This document shows positions 43,871-52,633 of a stretch of DNA of 64,000 nt, one piece after another. The notes beneath the pieces were generated by a model. That model saw only the letters and a list, made by a program, of their open reading frames with translations. It was not told the DNA's origin and did no database searches. The stretch covers positions 37,269 through 101,268 of the forward strand of contig NZ_MUHA01000027.1 in the NCBI RefSeq assembly GCF_002217355.1, read 5' to 3'. The stretch's first letter is position 1, and each line of letters opens with the position of its first letter. The position numbers and the translations under genes are program-made. Source of the stretch: Flavobacterium oncorhynchi. GTDB taxonomy: Bacteria; Bacteroidota; Bacteroidia; Flavobacteriales; Flavobacteriaceae.

Positions 43871-46669
43871 TTAAAATCTATAGCTTGCTCCAATTTTACC
43901 GCGAATGCCGTAATACTCCACCTGCTCCGGTCTTGAAACTACACCATGATAATAACGTAACTCTTGATTGTTAAGGTTGTTAAGATCGATGAAGAATGTA
44001 ATATTCTTAGGTGTTGTATAAGAAAGGTTCATATCTAAATGAAAATCTTTGTCCTGATATCTGTCAGCTCCTTTGTTATCGCGGATTTCTACTAAAAAGG
44101 CTTCACGATAATTGGCTGCCAATCGTGCTGCAAAACCTTTGTATTCGTATATAAGCGATGCATTAAAAATGTTTGGCGATTGATTCATTAAACCTATTTT
44201 TTCGTCGCCTCGATCTGATAATGTGGTTTCGGATTTTGTAAAAGTATAATTGGCTTTTAGACTAAAATTGCTTAGAAATCCAGGTAATTCTTTAAATTTC
44301 TTATTGAAACCTACTTCTATTCCGTACAAGAATGCATTGTCAGAATTTAAAGGTCTTGAAACTTTATACAAATCTTCGGCTCCGCCAACAGTTCTTATTT
44401 CATCAGTTGTCGATGTATAAATTAAATCTTTAAGATCTTTATAAAAAACACTTCCTGTTATGTAATCGTTTTTGTTTAAATAATAAGAACCTACTACATC
44501 ATAATTCCATGAAAATGTTGGTTTTAAATCGATGTTTCCTTCTACAACCGTATGATTATCGGGATTCACTCTATTACTCGGGCTCAATTCGTTAAAAGCC
44601 GGACGGGCAAAAGTTCTGGTAACTGCCGCTCTTAAATCCAATTTCTTTGATGGTTTGTAAATCAGATGTACCATTGGTAAAAATGCACCGTAATTTTTAC
44701 TTCCGTATATTGGTGTAACTACTTTGGTTTTATCATTAAACTCGTAGCTTTTTGCATCTACAGCTGTGTTTTCATATCGAATTCCACCCACAAAACGAAA
44801 ATCGTCGTTAATATTCCATTCTGCAGATCCGTAACCTGCCCAAACTTTTTCGGTAGCATCATAATTACCTGTTGCATAACTTGAGTTAGTTACATCCTGA
44901 TAGTTATACTTTAAGTTCTTGGCAATCGCAGGATTTCCCATTGGGTCAATAAAAGAATTTTCTGTTGGATAATTGAATTTTAAATTATCATAATTATTAT
45001 TCAATTCAGGAAACCAATTATTACTTGGAAATGCTTCTCTTTCCCATTGATTTAAATAGGCTTTTGGCGCTTTTGTATCATAAATCCAAGTAATGTAACG
45101 GTAGTCGTATGTACTGGTTTTGTTTCTAAATTTTCCTCCAAACTTAATTTTCAAATTTTCTTTCGCAGTATAATTAAAATCGGCGGCAGCTACTTGATCT
45201 TTCTCTTCAACATTACGAATTGAAGTTACATATCTGTCTAAATAATATTTTTCTGGATCATATGGCGCCGAAAAGTGCGGCTGAATATTGTTGGATGGAT
45301 CACCCACGTAACCCGCTGGTCCGTCGCCTTGCAAAAACTTATAATTTGTACCGTCGACTTTTACCAAATTATCATATTTTACAGTTTGTATCCAGTTTCC
45401 ATAATAATAACCTCTGTCATTTTTTGTTGCCGATGAAGGGCCATTATAACCTGCCCATGAAGTATAAGCAGCAACTTTGGCATTCATCTTCAACTTGTCT
45501 GATATTTTACTTTCGTATCCAAATTCACCTCCGTAATTTTTAAACAAATAATCTACAGTACTCCAACGCAATACAGCATTACTTGTCGTTTTATTAAAGT
45601 AGTGCATTGTTTTTCTGTTTTGCTCTTCGTCTAGAAATTGACTGTAGTAACCACGAGCGTAAATTTTGTTTCGGCTGTTAAAACGAAAATCTGTTGCAAC
45701 ATTAAATCCGGTATTAGTTCTCACTCCCTGATAATTTCTAACATCCAGCGTATTTACATTGTGTAATGCATTACCATAAACAACCTCATAATCATCTGTA
45801 GAATAAGTACGTCGATTATAATTGGTCATGGCTAGAAAGCCGAATTTCTTTTTAAAAAATCGATTACCGTATAATACCGTGCTATTATACCCCACTTTAT
45901 CGTCTGCACGAAGATTAACAGGAATGGCAACAGTCGCACGAAAAGTTTCTTTTTTAGGAGAAAACTTCGGGATGTAATTAATCGTTCCTCCAATAGCATC
46001 TCCTTCATATTCTGGTGTAATTGCTTTTACAACCTGAATATATTCCAGAAATTCTGTTGGCAATAAATCCATTGGCACCGTACGATTACCAAGCAAATCT
46101 CCTGAGGTTTTTGCAGATGGCATTCGATCCCCATTAATTGTTGCCGAACTCCATTGCGACGGCGTTCCTCTTACGGTTACGTATCTTCCTTCTCCCTGAT
46201 CTCTGTCTATACTCACGCCCGGAATTCTTTGTACAGCCTCAGCTGCACTAATATCTGGCATTTTACCCATTGCATCTGCACTAACAACATCCATAATAGC
46301 ATTTGAACTTTGGCGCATATCCATCGCTTTTCTTTCTCCGCTGCTATAATATTCTAAAACTACTTCATCCAGTTTTTCTTCTCTACCAGCGAGAACAATA
46401 GTTCCTAAATCAATATTTTTTGTTGAAACGTTTACTGCAATTTTTTTTGAAGTATAGTTTTCACTTGAAATTTCTAAATGATATTGCCCTGCTTTAAGTT
46501 TAAAAGAGAAATTACCATTTTGGTCTGTGTCTATAGTTCTAGATTGCTCTATAACTAAAATCGAAGCCGGATGTAAAGGTCCGGATTCACTGCTGATTTT
46601 ACCTTTAACTTCTTGTGCATACGAAGTTGTTAAGAATAATGCAGCTGCAATGTACAGTAAAGCCTTCAT
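43871..46669 (-). CDS. TonB-dependent receptor of the phosphonate operon
   Basis: The 932-residue outer-membrane protein has a signal peptide (to about TTSYAQ). A carboxypeptidase regulatory-like domain follows (GKISSESGPLHPASILV), then the TonB-dependent plug: DAMGKMPDISAAEAVQRIPGV, VRGTPSQWSSATINGDRMPS and AITPEYEGDAIGGTINY. The barrel ends with the aromatic GKIGASYRF. No SusD partner is encoded nearby, unlike at 16233, so it probably imports a small solute. It sits 11 bp after the phosphonatase-like gene and 60 bp before phoD, all on one strand. The cargo is inferred from context only. Confidence 0.9.
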   Translation of the reverse strand: MKALLYIAAALFLTTSYAQEVKGKISSESGPLHPASILVIEQSRTIDTDQNGNFSFKLKAGQYHLEISSENYTSKKIAVNVSTKNIDLGTIVLAGREEKLDEVVLEYYSSGERKAMDMRQSSNAIMDVVSADAMGKMPDISAAEAVQRIPGVSIDRDQGEGRYVTVRGTPSQWSSATINGDRMPSAKTSGDLLGNRTVPMDLLPTEFLEYIQVVKAITPEYEGDAIGGTINYIPKFSPKKETFRATVAIPVNLRADDKVGYNSTVLYGNRFFKKKFGFLAMTNYNRRTYSTDDYEVVYGNALHNVNTLDVRNYQGVRTNTGFNVATDFRFNSRNKIYARGYYSQFLDEEQNRKTMHYFNKTTSNAVLRWSTVDYLFKNYGGEFGYESKISDKLKMNAKVAAYTSWAGYNGPSSATKNDRGYYYGNWIQTVKYDNLVKVDGTNYKFLQGDGPAGYVGDPSNNIQPHFSAPYDPEKYYLDRYVTSIRNVEEKDQVAAADFNYTAKENLKIKFGGKFRNKTSTYDYRYITWIYDTKAPKAYLNQWEREAFPSNNWFPELNNNYDNLKFNYPTENSFIDPMGNPAIAKNLKYNYQDVTNSSYATGNYDATEKVWAGYGSAEWNINDDFRFVGGIRYENTAVDAKSYEFNDKTKVVTPIYGSKNYGAFLPMVHLIYKPSKKLDLRAAVTRTFARPAFNELSPSNRVNPDNHTVVEGNIDLKPTFSWNYDVVGSYYLNKNDYITGSVFYKDLKDLIYTSTTDEIRTVGGAEDLYKVSRPLNSDNAFLYGIEVGFNKKFKELPGFLSNFSLKANYTFTKSETTLSDRGDEKIGLMNQSPNIFNASLIYEYKGFAARLAANYREAFLVEIRDNKGADRYQDKDFHLDMNLSYTTPKNITFFIDLNNLNNQELRYYHGVVSRPEQVEYYGIRGKIGASYRF

Positions 46670-46680
46670 GAGTTTATTAA

Positions 46681-47334
46681 TTAAAGTTTGTTTTTTAATT
46701 CTGATAAATCGTCAATAATATAATGGTAGAAGTGATGCTCTAATTCTTCTCGGCTGTATGCTCCAGTAGTCACGCCGACTACTAATCCGCATTTTGCATT
46801 TTCGCCTTGCTGCAAATCCGACATTGTATCGCCGACTTTTCCAACTAATGAAGCGTCTGCGATATTAAAGTGTTCCATAGCCCTAAAAATCATATCTGGA
46901 TAAGGACGTCCATGCTCAACCTCATCAGAAGTAATACTGAAATCGAAATCAATGCCTTGTTTCCAGTTTAGTTTTTCGAAAATAGCATCGGCAATCGGAC
47001 GAGAAAATCCTGTATCGAAAGCTACTTTTATCCCATTTTTTCTTAAATACTGAATCGTTTCATGAGCATTTGAAGTTGCTTTTACATCGTTGCTCTGCTC
47101 ATAAAAAGCAATCATTTTTGCTGCAAAAACTTGATGGATTTTATTTATTAACTCAGGTCTTTTCTCTTCTAATAAAATCGAAATCGCTGCTGGTTTTTCA
47201 TAACCCATTACTACATTAATCTGATCAAGAGAAAAATCATAACCAAATTCCTTTAAAACGGTTTGCAATGTTAAGCCAACTTTATTTTCATCATGGACTG
47301 TTGTGCCAGCCATATCAAATACAATTAATTCCAT
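46681..47334 (-). CDS. Phosphonatase-like HAD hydrolase (PhnX-like)
   Basis: The 217-residue protein has the special HAD motifs of phosphonatases: DMAGTT at 7-12 (nucleophile Asp7, with DxAGT instead of DxDxT), VVMGYEKPAA with Lys47 at the place of the Schiff-base lysine in the cap domain, and GRPYPDM with Arg143 replacing the usual HAD lysine. KVGDTMSDL (166-174) supplies the magnesium-binding acids. The pattern matches the phosphonatase-like family (TIGR03351 from memory), which is distinct from PhnX and lies apart from PhnW. It should cleave the C-P bond of a 2-oxoethylphosphonate. It is the first gene of the operon. Confidence 0.85.
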   Translation of the reverse strand: MELIVFDMAGTTVHDENKVGLTLQTVLKEFGYDFSLDQINVVMGYEKPAAISILLEEKRPELINKIHQVFAAKMIAFYEQSNDVKATSNAHETIQYLRKNGIKVAFDTGFSRPIADAIFEKLNWKQGIDFDFSITSDEVEHGRPYPDMIFRAMEHFNIADASLVGKVGDTMSDLQQGENAKCGLVVGVTTGAYSREELEHHFYHYIIDDLSELKNKL

Positions 47335-47373
47335 ATTTTTGTCTATTTTTACAGTGCAATATTACTATACAAA

Positions 47374-47436
47374 TGTTTACTATATGTAAACAAATTATGA
47401 AGTAATGTTTATTATAAATAAACTTTTGTATACAAA
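47374..47436. promoter_or_regulatory. Twin operator dyads between phosphonatase-like and XRE-cupin genes
   Basis: TGTTTAC-TATAT-GTAAACA (47374-47392) and GTTTAT-TATAA-ATAAAC (47407-47423) share the form GTTTAY-N5-RTAAAC. Their centres are 32 bp apart, about three helical turns. A third palindrome TTTGTATACAAA lies at 47425-47436. The region is the gap between the divergent operon and the regulator gene, so these are candidate operators for the XRE-cupin protein or its competitor. A clear TAnnTTTG box is not seen on either strand. Confidence 0.6.
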
Positions 47437-47444
47437 TACTAAAC

Positions 47445-48011
47445 ATGGAAGGAGCTATTTTACTTGAAATCAGTAAGAGAATAAAACAATACCGAATCGA
47501 AAAAGGCTTTACTGTACAGGAACTTGCAGATTTAAGTGACGTAAGCAAAGGCATGATTTCTCAGATTGAGAACGGAAGAAGCATTCCTTCATTAACAGTT
47601 TTACTCAGCGTCGTTTCTGCTCTGCAGATTAACTTGAGCGAATTCTTTAAGGATATGACTCAGGAAGATGAAATGGTGCTTATAAAAAGAAAAGACGAAT
47701 ACGACCTGTTTCAAAAGGAAGGATCAAATGGTTTTTCGTACGAGCGTTTTTTAACCCGCACCATAAAAAATTCTACTATTGATATTGTTTTCTTGACTCT
47801 TGAACCTAATAGTTACAGAGATCAGGTAAGTACTGATGCTTTTGAATATAAATACATTATATCCGGCGAAGTTGATTATTTGATAGCAAATGAAACCTAC
47901 ACTTTAAAAGAAGGCGATTCGTTATTTTTTGATGGAAGATTGAAACACGTGCCAATCAATAAAAGTAAAAAGCCTGTAAAGATGCTAATCGTATATTTTT
48001 TCGATAATTAA
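47445..48011 (+). CDS. XRE-family regulator with cupin sensor domain
   Basis: The 188-residue protein has a helix-turn-helix of the Cro/XRE type at about residues 8-62 (FTVQELADLSDVSKGMISQI then ENGRSIPS) and a C-terminal cupin barrel (FEYKYIISGEVDYLIANE and EGDSLFFDGRLKHVPINK). Such proteins usually bind a small metabolite in the cupin and control adjacent catabolic genes. It is divergent from the phosphonate-type operon and shares its upstream operators. The effector might be the imported phosphonate or its aldehyde; this is inferred. A strong terminator follows. Confidence 0.85.
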   Translation: MEGAILLEISKRIKQYRIEKGFTVQELADLSDVSKGMISQIENGRSIPSLTVLLSVVSALQINLSEFFKDMTQEDEMVLIKRKDEYDLFQKEGSNGFSYERFLTRTIKNSTIDIVFLTLEPNSYRDQVSTDAFEYKYIISGEVDYLIANETYTLKEGDSLFFDGRLKHVPINKSKKPVKMLIVYFFDN

Positions 48012-48039
48012 AAAACTGCTTTTTTAACTGAAAATAAAA

Positions 48040-48073
48040 AATCCCAAGTATCATCTTATTGATACTTGGGATT
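48040..48073. terminator. Bidirectional terminator between convergent genes
   Basis: AATCCCAAGTATC (48040-48052) pairs perfectly with GATACTTGGGATT (48061-48073) around an 8-nt loop. It separates the XRE-cupin gene (+) from the dehydrogenase gene (-) at 48099. Confidence 0.88.
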
Positions 48074-48098
48074 TTCTTTTTTCCAAAATCTTAATCTA

Positions 48099-49154
48099 TT
48101 ACTTCAAAGAAGCCATATCAATTACAAAACGGTATCTTACATCGCTTTTCAGCATTCTTTCGTAAGCTTCGTTAATTTCCTGCATTTTAATAATTTCAAT
48201 TTCCGAAACGATATTGTGTTTTCCACAAAAATCTAACATCTCTTGTGTTTCGGCAATTCCGCCAATTACAGAACCTGCAACAGATTTTCTGCCTAAAATC
48301 ATTGGCACAGTATTTAAAATAGGTTCTAAACCTCCTAAATACCCCACTAAAACTAAAGTTCCGCTGATACTTAACGTAGCAACATAAGGATTTACATCAT
48401 GAACATAAGGAACAGTATCAATAATTAAATCAAACTTTCCGCTTACTGCATTCATCTGATTATTATCTGTTGAAATTACTACAGCATCTGCACCCAGTTC
48501 TAAAGCGTCCTTTTCTTTATCCGGAGTTCTTGAAAACAAGGTAACTTCGGCACCAAGACCTTTCGCCAGTTTAATAGCCATATGTCCAAGTCCGCCCAAA
48601 CCAACTACCGCGACTTTGCTTCCTTTGCCAACATTCCAGTGTTTTAATGGTGACCAAGTTGTAATTCCTGCACAAAGTAATGGTGCAACTGCCGCTAAAT
48701 TTAAGTTTGCAGGCACTTTTAAAACAAAATGTTCATCAACAACTACTTTTTGAGAATAACCTCCATAAGTATGTCCGCCTAAATGAATATCTCGTCCATT
48801 GTAAGTTCCTGTAAAACCATTTAAGCAATACTGCTCAAGGTCATTTTTACAACTATCACAAGTATGACATGAATCGACCAAACACCCTACTCCTGCTAAA
48901 TCGCCGACTTTAAGTTTTGTTACTTCGCTTCCTACCTTAGTTACTCTTCCCACAATTTCATGACCAGGAACAGCTGGATATTGTGTTCCTCCCCAATCGT
49001 TTCTTGCAGTATGTAAATCTGAATGACAGACACCACAATACAAAATTTCTATTTCGATGTCTTTTGCCAAAACTTCTCTGCGCGCGATTGTCATTTCTTC
49101 TAATGATGCATCGGCTGCAATGGTTCCAAATGCTTTTGCGTTAATTGTGTTCAT
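48099..49154 (-). CDS. Zinc-dependent NAD(P) alcohol dehydrogenase (YahK/CAD-like)
   Basis: The 351-residue protein has complete catalytic zinc ligands (CGVCHSDLHTARNDWGG, PGHEIVG) and the four structural cysteines in CLVDSCHTCDSCKNDLEQYC. The nucleotide motif is GLGGLGHMA. The GHTYGGYSQKVVVDEHFVLK segment is typical of the cinnamyl alcohol/YahK aldehyde reductase group. It probably reduces a range of aldehydes with NADPH in the cytoplasm. Unlike the dehydrogenase of the phosphonate operon it keeps all structural zinc ligands. It stands alone. Confidence 0.92.
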   Translation of the reverse strand: MNTINAKAFGTIAADASLEEMTIARREVLAKDIEIEILYCGVCHSDLHTARNDWGGTQYPAVPGHEIVGRVTKVGSEVTKLKVGDLAGVGCLVDSCHTCDSCKNDLEQYCLNGFTGTYNGRDIHLGGHTYGGYSQKVVVDEHFVLKVPANLNLAAVAPLLCAGITTWSPLKHWNVGKGSKVAVVGLGGLGHMAIKLAKGLGAEVTLFSRTPDKEKDALELGADAVVISTDNNQMNAVSGKFDLIIDTVPYVHDVNPYVATLSISGTLVLVGYLGGLEPILNTVPMILGRKSVAGSVIGGIAETQEMLDFCGKHNIVSEIEIIKMQEINEAYERMLKSDVRYRFVIDMASLK

Positions 49155-49415
49155 ACTTTATATATTAAATTATAGTGTAAAATTAAAAACCCTCTCTCTT
49201 TAAAAATAACAGAAAAGAAACATTTACTTATGAAATTCAAACAATTCTAAACTTTATAAAGATAACTAATTGGATTGTTTTTTCATAACCCAAAAACAAC
49301 TTAACCACTAAAAATCAATACTTTAAAAACAAAAACATCAGCTAGCATCGATTTTATGCTGATAATTATATAATTACAAAGTTCAATAATATAAGCTTTC
49401 CAGCAATTATCGATT

Positions 49416-49423
49416 TAACTTTG
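49416..49423 (+). promoter_or_regulatory. Promoter -7 box upstream of the small membrane protein
   Basis: TAACTTTG matches TAnnTTTG and lies 34 bp before the ATG at 49458, which places the transcript start near 49430. The remainder of the 303-bp gap from 49155 to 49457 shows nothing further. Confidence 0.5.
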
Positions 49424-49457
49424 AAAAGAGCATTTTTTGAACTATAAACCGAAGATT

Positions 49458-49940
49458 ATGGATTTATACATTTTCATACAACTGGTTTTAATTTCGGGAG
49501 CTGCGACATCAGCAATGACGTGGTTCAGTTACTTTATGTCCAAAAATTACAGAAAATTATACCGAGACCCTGTACTTCTAAGCTCGGTACTAGTCAAAAT
49601 GAATATTGACATTACAACTGAGTCTAAAAATAATTTGGGATGGTTTCTTCATTTTGTAATTGGCTTTCTATTTGTAGGCGCTTATCATATCATTTGGGCA
49701 GAAGATATTTTAGCAGTTTCAGCACTAAGTGCTCTTATACTTGGAGTTATCAGTGGTATAATTGGTATAATCAGCTGGATGCTTATTTTTAAAATCACTC
49801 ATTATCATCCCTCCATCGGATTTAGAGAGTACTATATTCAGCTGTTTTTTGCCCATATCATTTTTGCTGCCGCTGCAACAGCTCTTTACTTTCTTACTCT
49901 AATTATGCTGATTGTTACAAAGGCCTTTTTTACTGTGTAA
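49458..49940 (+). CDS. Small integral membrane protein, unknown function
   Basis: From ATG 49458 the protein has 160 residues and four hydrophobic helices, at about residues 3-23, 58-76, 80-105 and 125-155. An earlier TTG at 49437 gives seven extra polar residues and is less likely because the promoter box is so close. No known family is recognised. The motif GFREYYIQLFFAHI precedes the last helix. Its promoter box supports its being a real gene, and it ends in front of a convergent terminator. Confidence 0.7.
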   Translation: MDLYIFIQLVLISGAATSAMTWFSYFMSKNYRKLYRDPVLLSSVLVKMNIDITTESKNNLGWFLHFVIGFLFVGAYHIIWAEDILAVSALSALILGVISGIIGIISWMLIFKITHYHPSIGFREYYIQLFFAHIIFAAAATALYFLTLIMLIVTKAFFTV

Positions 49941-49986
49941 ACGCAAAAAAAACTAACCAAAGCACAAACAATCATTCTCAAAATAA

Positions 49987-50012
49987 ATAATGGCGCCTTA
50001 TCGCGCCATTAT
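49987..50012. terminator. Hairpin between convergent genes
   Basis: ATAATGGCGC (49987-49996) pairs perfectly with GCGCCATTAT (50003-50012) around a 6-nt loop. It lies between the genes ending at 49940 and 50039. The downstream T run is weak, so efficiency as a terminator is uncertain. Confidence 0.6.
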
Positions 50013-50038
50013 AACTTATTTATCCAAATCTGTAAGTG

Positions 50039-51262
50039 TTACTTTTTATCAATTTTATAAAGCCTTCCTTGATCTGTCACAGCATACAAAGCACCATCAC
50101 TGCCTTGCGTAATATCTCTAAAACGCTGATTTTCGCTGGCAAGAAGTCTCTCTTCTCCTGCAACTTTATTGTCTTTAATAACAAGGCGAACGATATGCAT
50201 ACCGCTTAAACAGCCAACAAACAAATTGTTTTCCCATTCTGGTATACGATTTCCCGCGTAAAAAGTAATTCCACTTGGCGATACTACAGGATCCCAATAG
50301 TAAACAGGCTGTTCCATTCCTTCTTTTTGTTGAATTCCTGTACCAATTGGTTCTCCACTATATTCTATTCCGTACGTAATTATCGGCCAGCCATAATTTA
50401 ACCCGGCCTGAAGTCGATTGATTTCATCACCGCCTCGCGGTCCGTGTTCGCTCAACCAAATTTCTTTTGTAATTGGATGTACAGCCAGTCCCTGTGGATT
50501 TCTATGTCCGTAAGTAAACAATTCAGGCAATGCTCCTGCTCCCGCAAAAGTTGAATTTCCAGTTGCTGCTTTCCCGTCTTTGGTGATTCTGATTACTTTT
50601 CCTAAACTCGCTGTTAGAGATTGTGCCAAAGGTCTGGTTTCTAAAACCGAGCGTTCTCCTGTACTCACAATAAGATTTCCTGTTTGATCAAAAAGAATTC
50701 GTCCTCCATAATGCAAATTACTAGCGTTTGCTGGACTTGAACGATAAATTATTGTCGCATTTTCGATCGTTTTCTCATCATTGGATAATTTTCCCTTTGC
50801 CACCGAAGATATATTTCCGCCCGAAACCGCTTCAGAGAAAACCCAGTAAATCATTTGGTTTGAAGCAAAATCAGGATCCAAACACAACCCTAATAAACCG
50901 CCTTGTCCTGAAGCATTTACTGCTGGCAGACCAGTAATAGGAGCGCTTACAACTCCTGCAGGAGTAACAATACGCATTGTTCCTGTTTTTTGAGTAACCA
51001 AAAGACGTCCGTCTGGCAGACTTTTTACTCCCCACGGATTTGTTAATTCTGATGTAAGAACACTAGCCTGAAACGCAGTATTGGTAGTCACGCCATTTAC
51101 TCGGGTTTGCCCTACAAATGCAGGTTTATAATTAGAATTTGGCTTTTCTTTTTCTACAGGATCCGTTTTTGTTCCTCCATCATTCTTTGCTTTATCATTA
51201 CTTGAACAGCTAAACATCAAAAAAGCAGTTGAAAGAACAAAAATGTCTTTAAATTTTTTCAT
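50039..51262 (-). CDS. PQQ-dependent sugar dehydrogenase-like lipoprotein
   Basis: The 407-residue protein has a lipobox (FLMFSC) and then the six-bladed propeller of soluble aldose/sorbosone dehydrogenases (GSDH): TNPWGVKSLPDGRLLVTQKTG, GQGGLLGLCLDPDF, YGHRNPQGLAVHP, EHGPRGGDEIN and the C-terminal RFRDITQGSDGALYAVTD. The HGPRGGDE and GHRNPQG motifs are characteristic. It would oxidise aldoses or related sugars in the periplasm or at the surface, with PQQ as cofactor. PQQ synthesis genes are not in the window. Confidence 0.9.
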   Translation of the reverse strand: MKKFKDIFVLSTAFLMFSCSSNDKAKNDGGTKTDPVEKEKPNSNYKPAFVGQTRVNGVTTNTAFQASVLTSELTNPWGVKSLPDGRLLVTQKTGTMRIVTPAGVVSAPITGLPAVNASGQGGLLGLCLDPDFASNQMIYWVFSEAVSGGNISSVAKGKLSNDEKTIENATIIYRSSPANASNLHYGGRILFDQTGNLIVSTGERSVLETRPLAQSLTASLGKVIRITKDGKAATGNSTFAGAGALPELFTYGHRNPQGLAVHPITKEIWLSEHGPRGGDEINRLQAGLNYGWPIITYGIEYSGEPIGTGIQQKEGMEQPVYYWDPVVSPSGITFYAGNRIPEWENNLFVGCLSGMHIVRLVIKDNKVAGEERLLASENQRFRDITQGSDGALYAVTDQGRLYKIDKK

Positions 51263-51370
51263 AGCAGTTATTAGTTAATTTGGGTTAATACGAACAAATA
51301 TCTAAAATTAAGAATATTAAATTTTATAGGATTTACATTTTAACTTATAGAATTTCACCAATTTACAAAA

Positions 51371-51400
51371 AAAAGTCCAATCGAGTTGAATTGGACTTTT
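51371..51400 (-). terminator. Terminator of the quinone oxidoreductase-like gene
   Basis: AAAAGTCCAAT (51371-51381) pairs perfectly with ATTGGACTTTT (51390-51400) around an 8-nt loop. Read on the minus strand it lies 21 bp beyond the stop codon at 51421 and ends in a U run. Confidence 0.85.
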
Positions 51401-51420
51401 GAATTCTTTTAAAGAAAAAC

Positions 51421-52434
51421 TTAGAGTTTTATTGCGATTTTTCCAATCGCTTTTCCTGACTCTAAAAGCTGGTGCGCCTTTTTTAGATTATCTGCTGTAA
51501 GACCTATTAATGTTTCATTTAAAGTAGTTTTCAAAACACCTTCATCTAACAAATCGGCTATTTTATTCAAAATATTATGCTGTTCGATCATATCTTCTGT
51601 TTGAAACATCGAACGTGTATACATTAACTCCCAAGAAAACGATACACTTTTATTTTTTAATTTATTCAACGCCACAGGATCACTGCTTCCTGTAATTGAA
51701 GCAATATGTCCTTGAGGTTTTATCAATTCAACCATTAAATCCCAGTACAAGTTTGTATCGACAAAGTCTAAAATAAAATCTACATTTTCAAAACCAGCTT
51801 CTTTAACAGATGCAATTAAATTTTTATGATCAACTACAAAATCAGCTCCTTGTTTTTTGCACCAATCTATCGTTTCTGAACGTGAAGCTGTTGCAATTAC
51901 AGTTAAACCAGCGATTTTTTTAGCAAGTTGAATTGCAATCGACCCAACTCCTCCGGCACCTCCGATTATTAAAATTGATTTTCCTTTATCTTTCTCCGGA
52001 TTTATTCGGATTCGATCGAATAAAATTTCCCAAGCTGTTAAACCTGTCAACGGTATTACGGCAGCTTCTTCGATACTTAACGATTTTGGCTTTCTGCCGG
52101 TAATTCGTTCATCAATAATTTGATATTCCGCATTGCTTCCTTGTTTTGTAATATCACCCGCATAATAAACTTCGTCTCCTTTTTTAAACAGCGTAACATT
52201 TTCGCCGACAGCTTCTACAATTCCCACAGCATCCCAGCCAATAATCTTCGGATTTTCTAAAACGGTATCTTTAGCACTGCTCTGGCGAACTTTAAAATCT
52301 ACCGGATTTACTGAAATGGCATCTATTTTTACTAATAAATCATGGGGAGCAGGAACTGGTTTTGACGTTTCAAATTCGATAAAACTGTCTTTTTCCGCGA
52401 TAGCCAATGATGTTTTAAATCCTATTGCTTTCAT
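51421..52434 (-). CDS. Zinc-type alcohol dehydrogenase-like oxidoreductase (quinone reductase group)
   Basis: The 337-residue protein is a medium-chain reductase without zinc ligands, as in the quinone oxidoreductase branch. It starts with GROES-like SVNPVDFKVRQSSAKDT and IIGWDAVGIV, then has VIPLTGLTAWEILFDR and the nucleotide motif IIGGAGGVGSIAIQLAKK. It should reduce an activated double bond or quinone with NADPH. The DWDAVGIVEAVG-type ZADH group includes many proteins of this length. The gene is divergent from the GNAT gene at 52634. Confidence 0.88.
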   Translation of the reverse strand: MKAIGFKTSLAIAEKDSFIEFETSKPVPAPHDLLVKIDAISVNPVDFKVRQSSAKDTVLENPKIIGWDAVGIVEAVGENVTLFKKGDEVYYAGDITKQGSNAEYQIIDERITGRKPKSLSIEEAAVIPLTGLTAWEILFDRIRINPEKDKGKSILIIGGAGGVGSIAIQLAKKIAGLTVIATASRSETIDWCKKQGADFVVDHKNLIASVKEAGFENVDFILDFVDTNLYWDLMVELIKPQGHIASITGSSDPVALNKLKNKSVSFSWELMYTRSMFQTEDMIEQHNILNKIADLLDEGVLKTTLNETLIGLTADNLKKAHQLLESGKAIGKIAIKL

Positions 52435-52604
52435 TTTTATACTTTTTTATTTCGTTATTTCTGTTTTAACATTTACCTCAACTGGTTTACTCTAACAAAG
52501 ATACGAGGAGATTAAAGTTTAAATATGGTATATTTTAATACTATAACGGTACAAATTCAGCATTGTAAATATAAAATCATCATACGCTCTGAATATTATA
52601 ATTG

Positions 52605-52612
52605 TAAATTTG
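52605..52612 (+). promoter_or_regulatory. Promoter -7 box upstream of the GNAT gene
   Basis: TAAATTTG matches TAnnTTTG and lies 21 bp before the ATG at 52634. No TTG is seen at the usual -33 distance. Confidence 0.45.
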
Positions 52613-52633
52613 TAAAAAGTAAAATACTCTATT

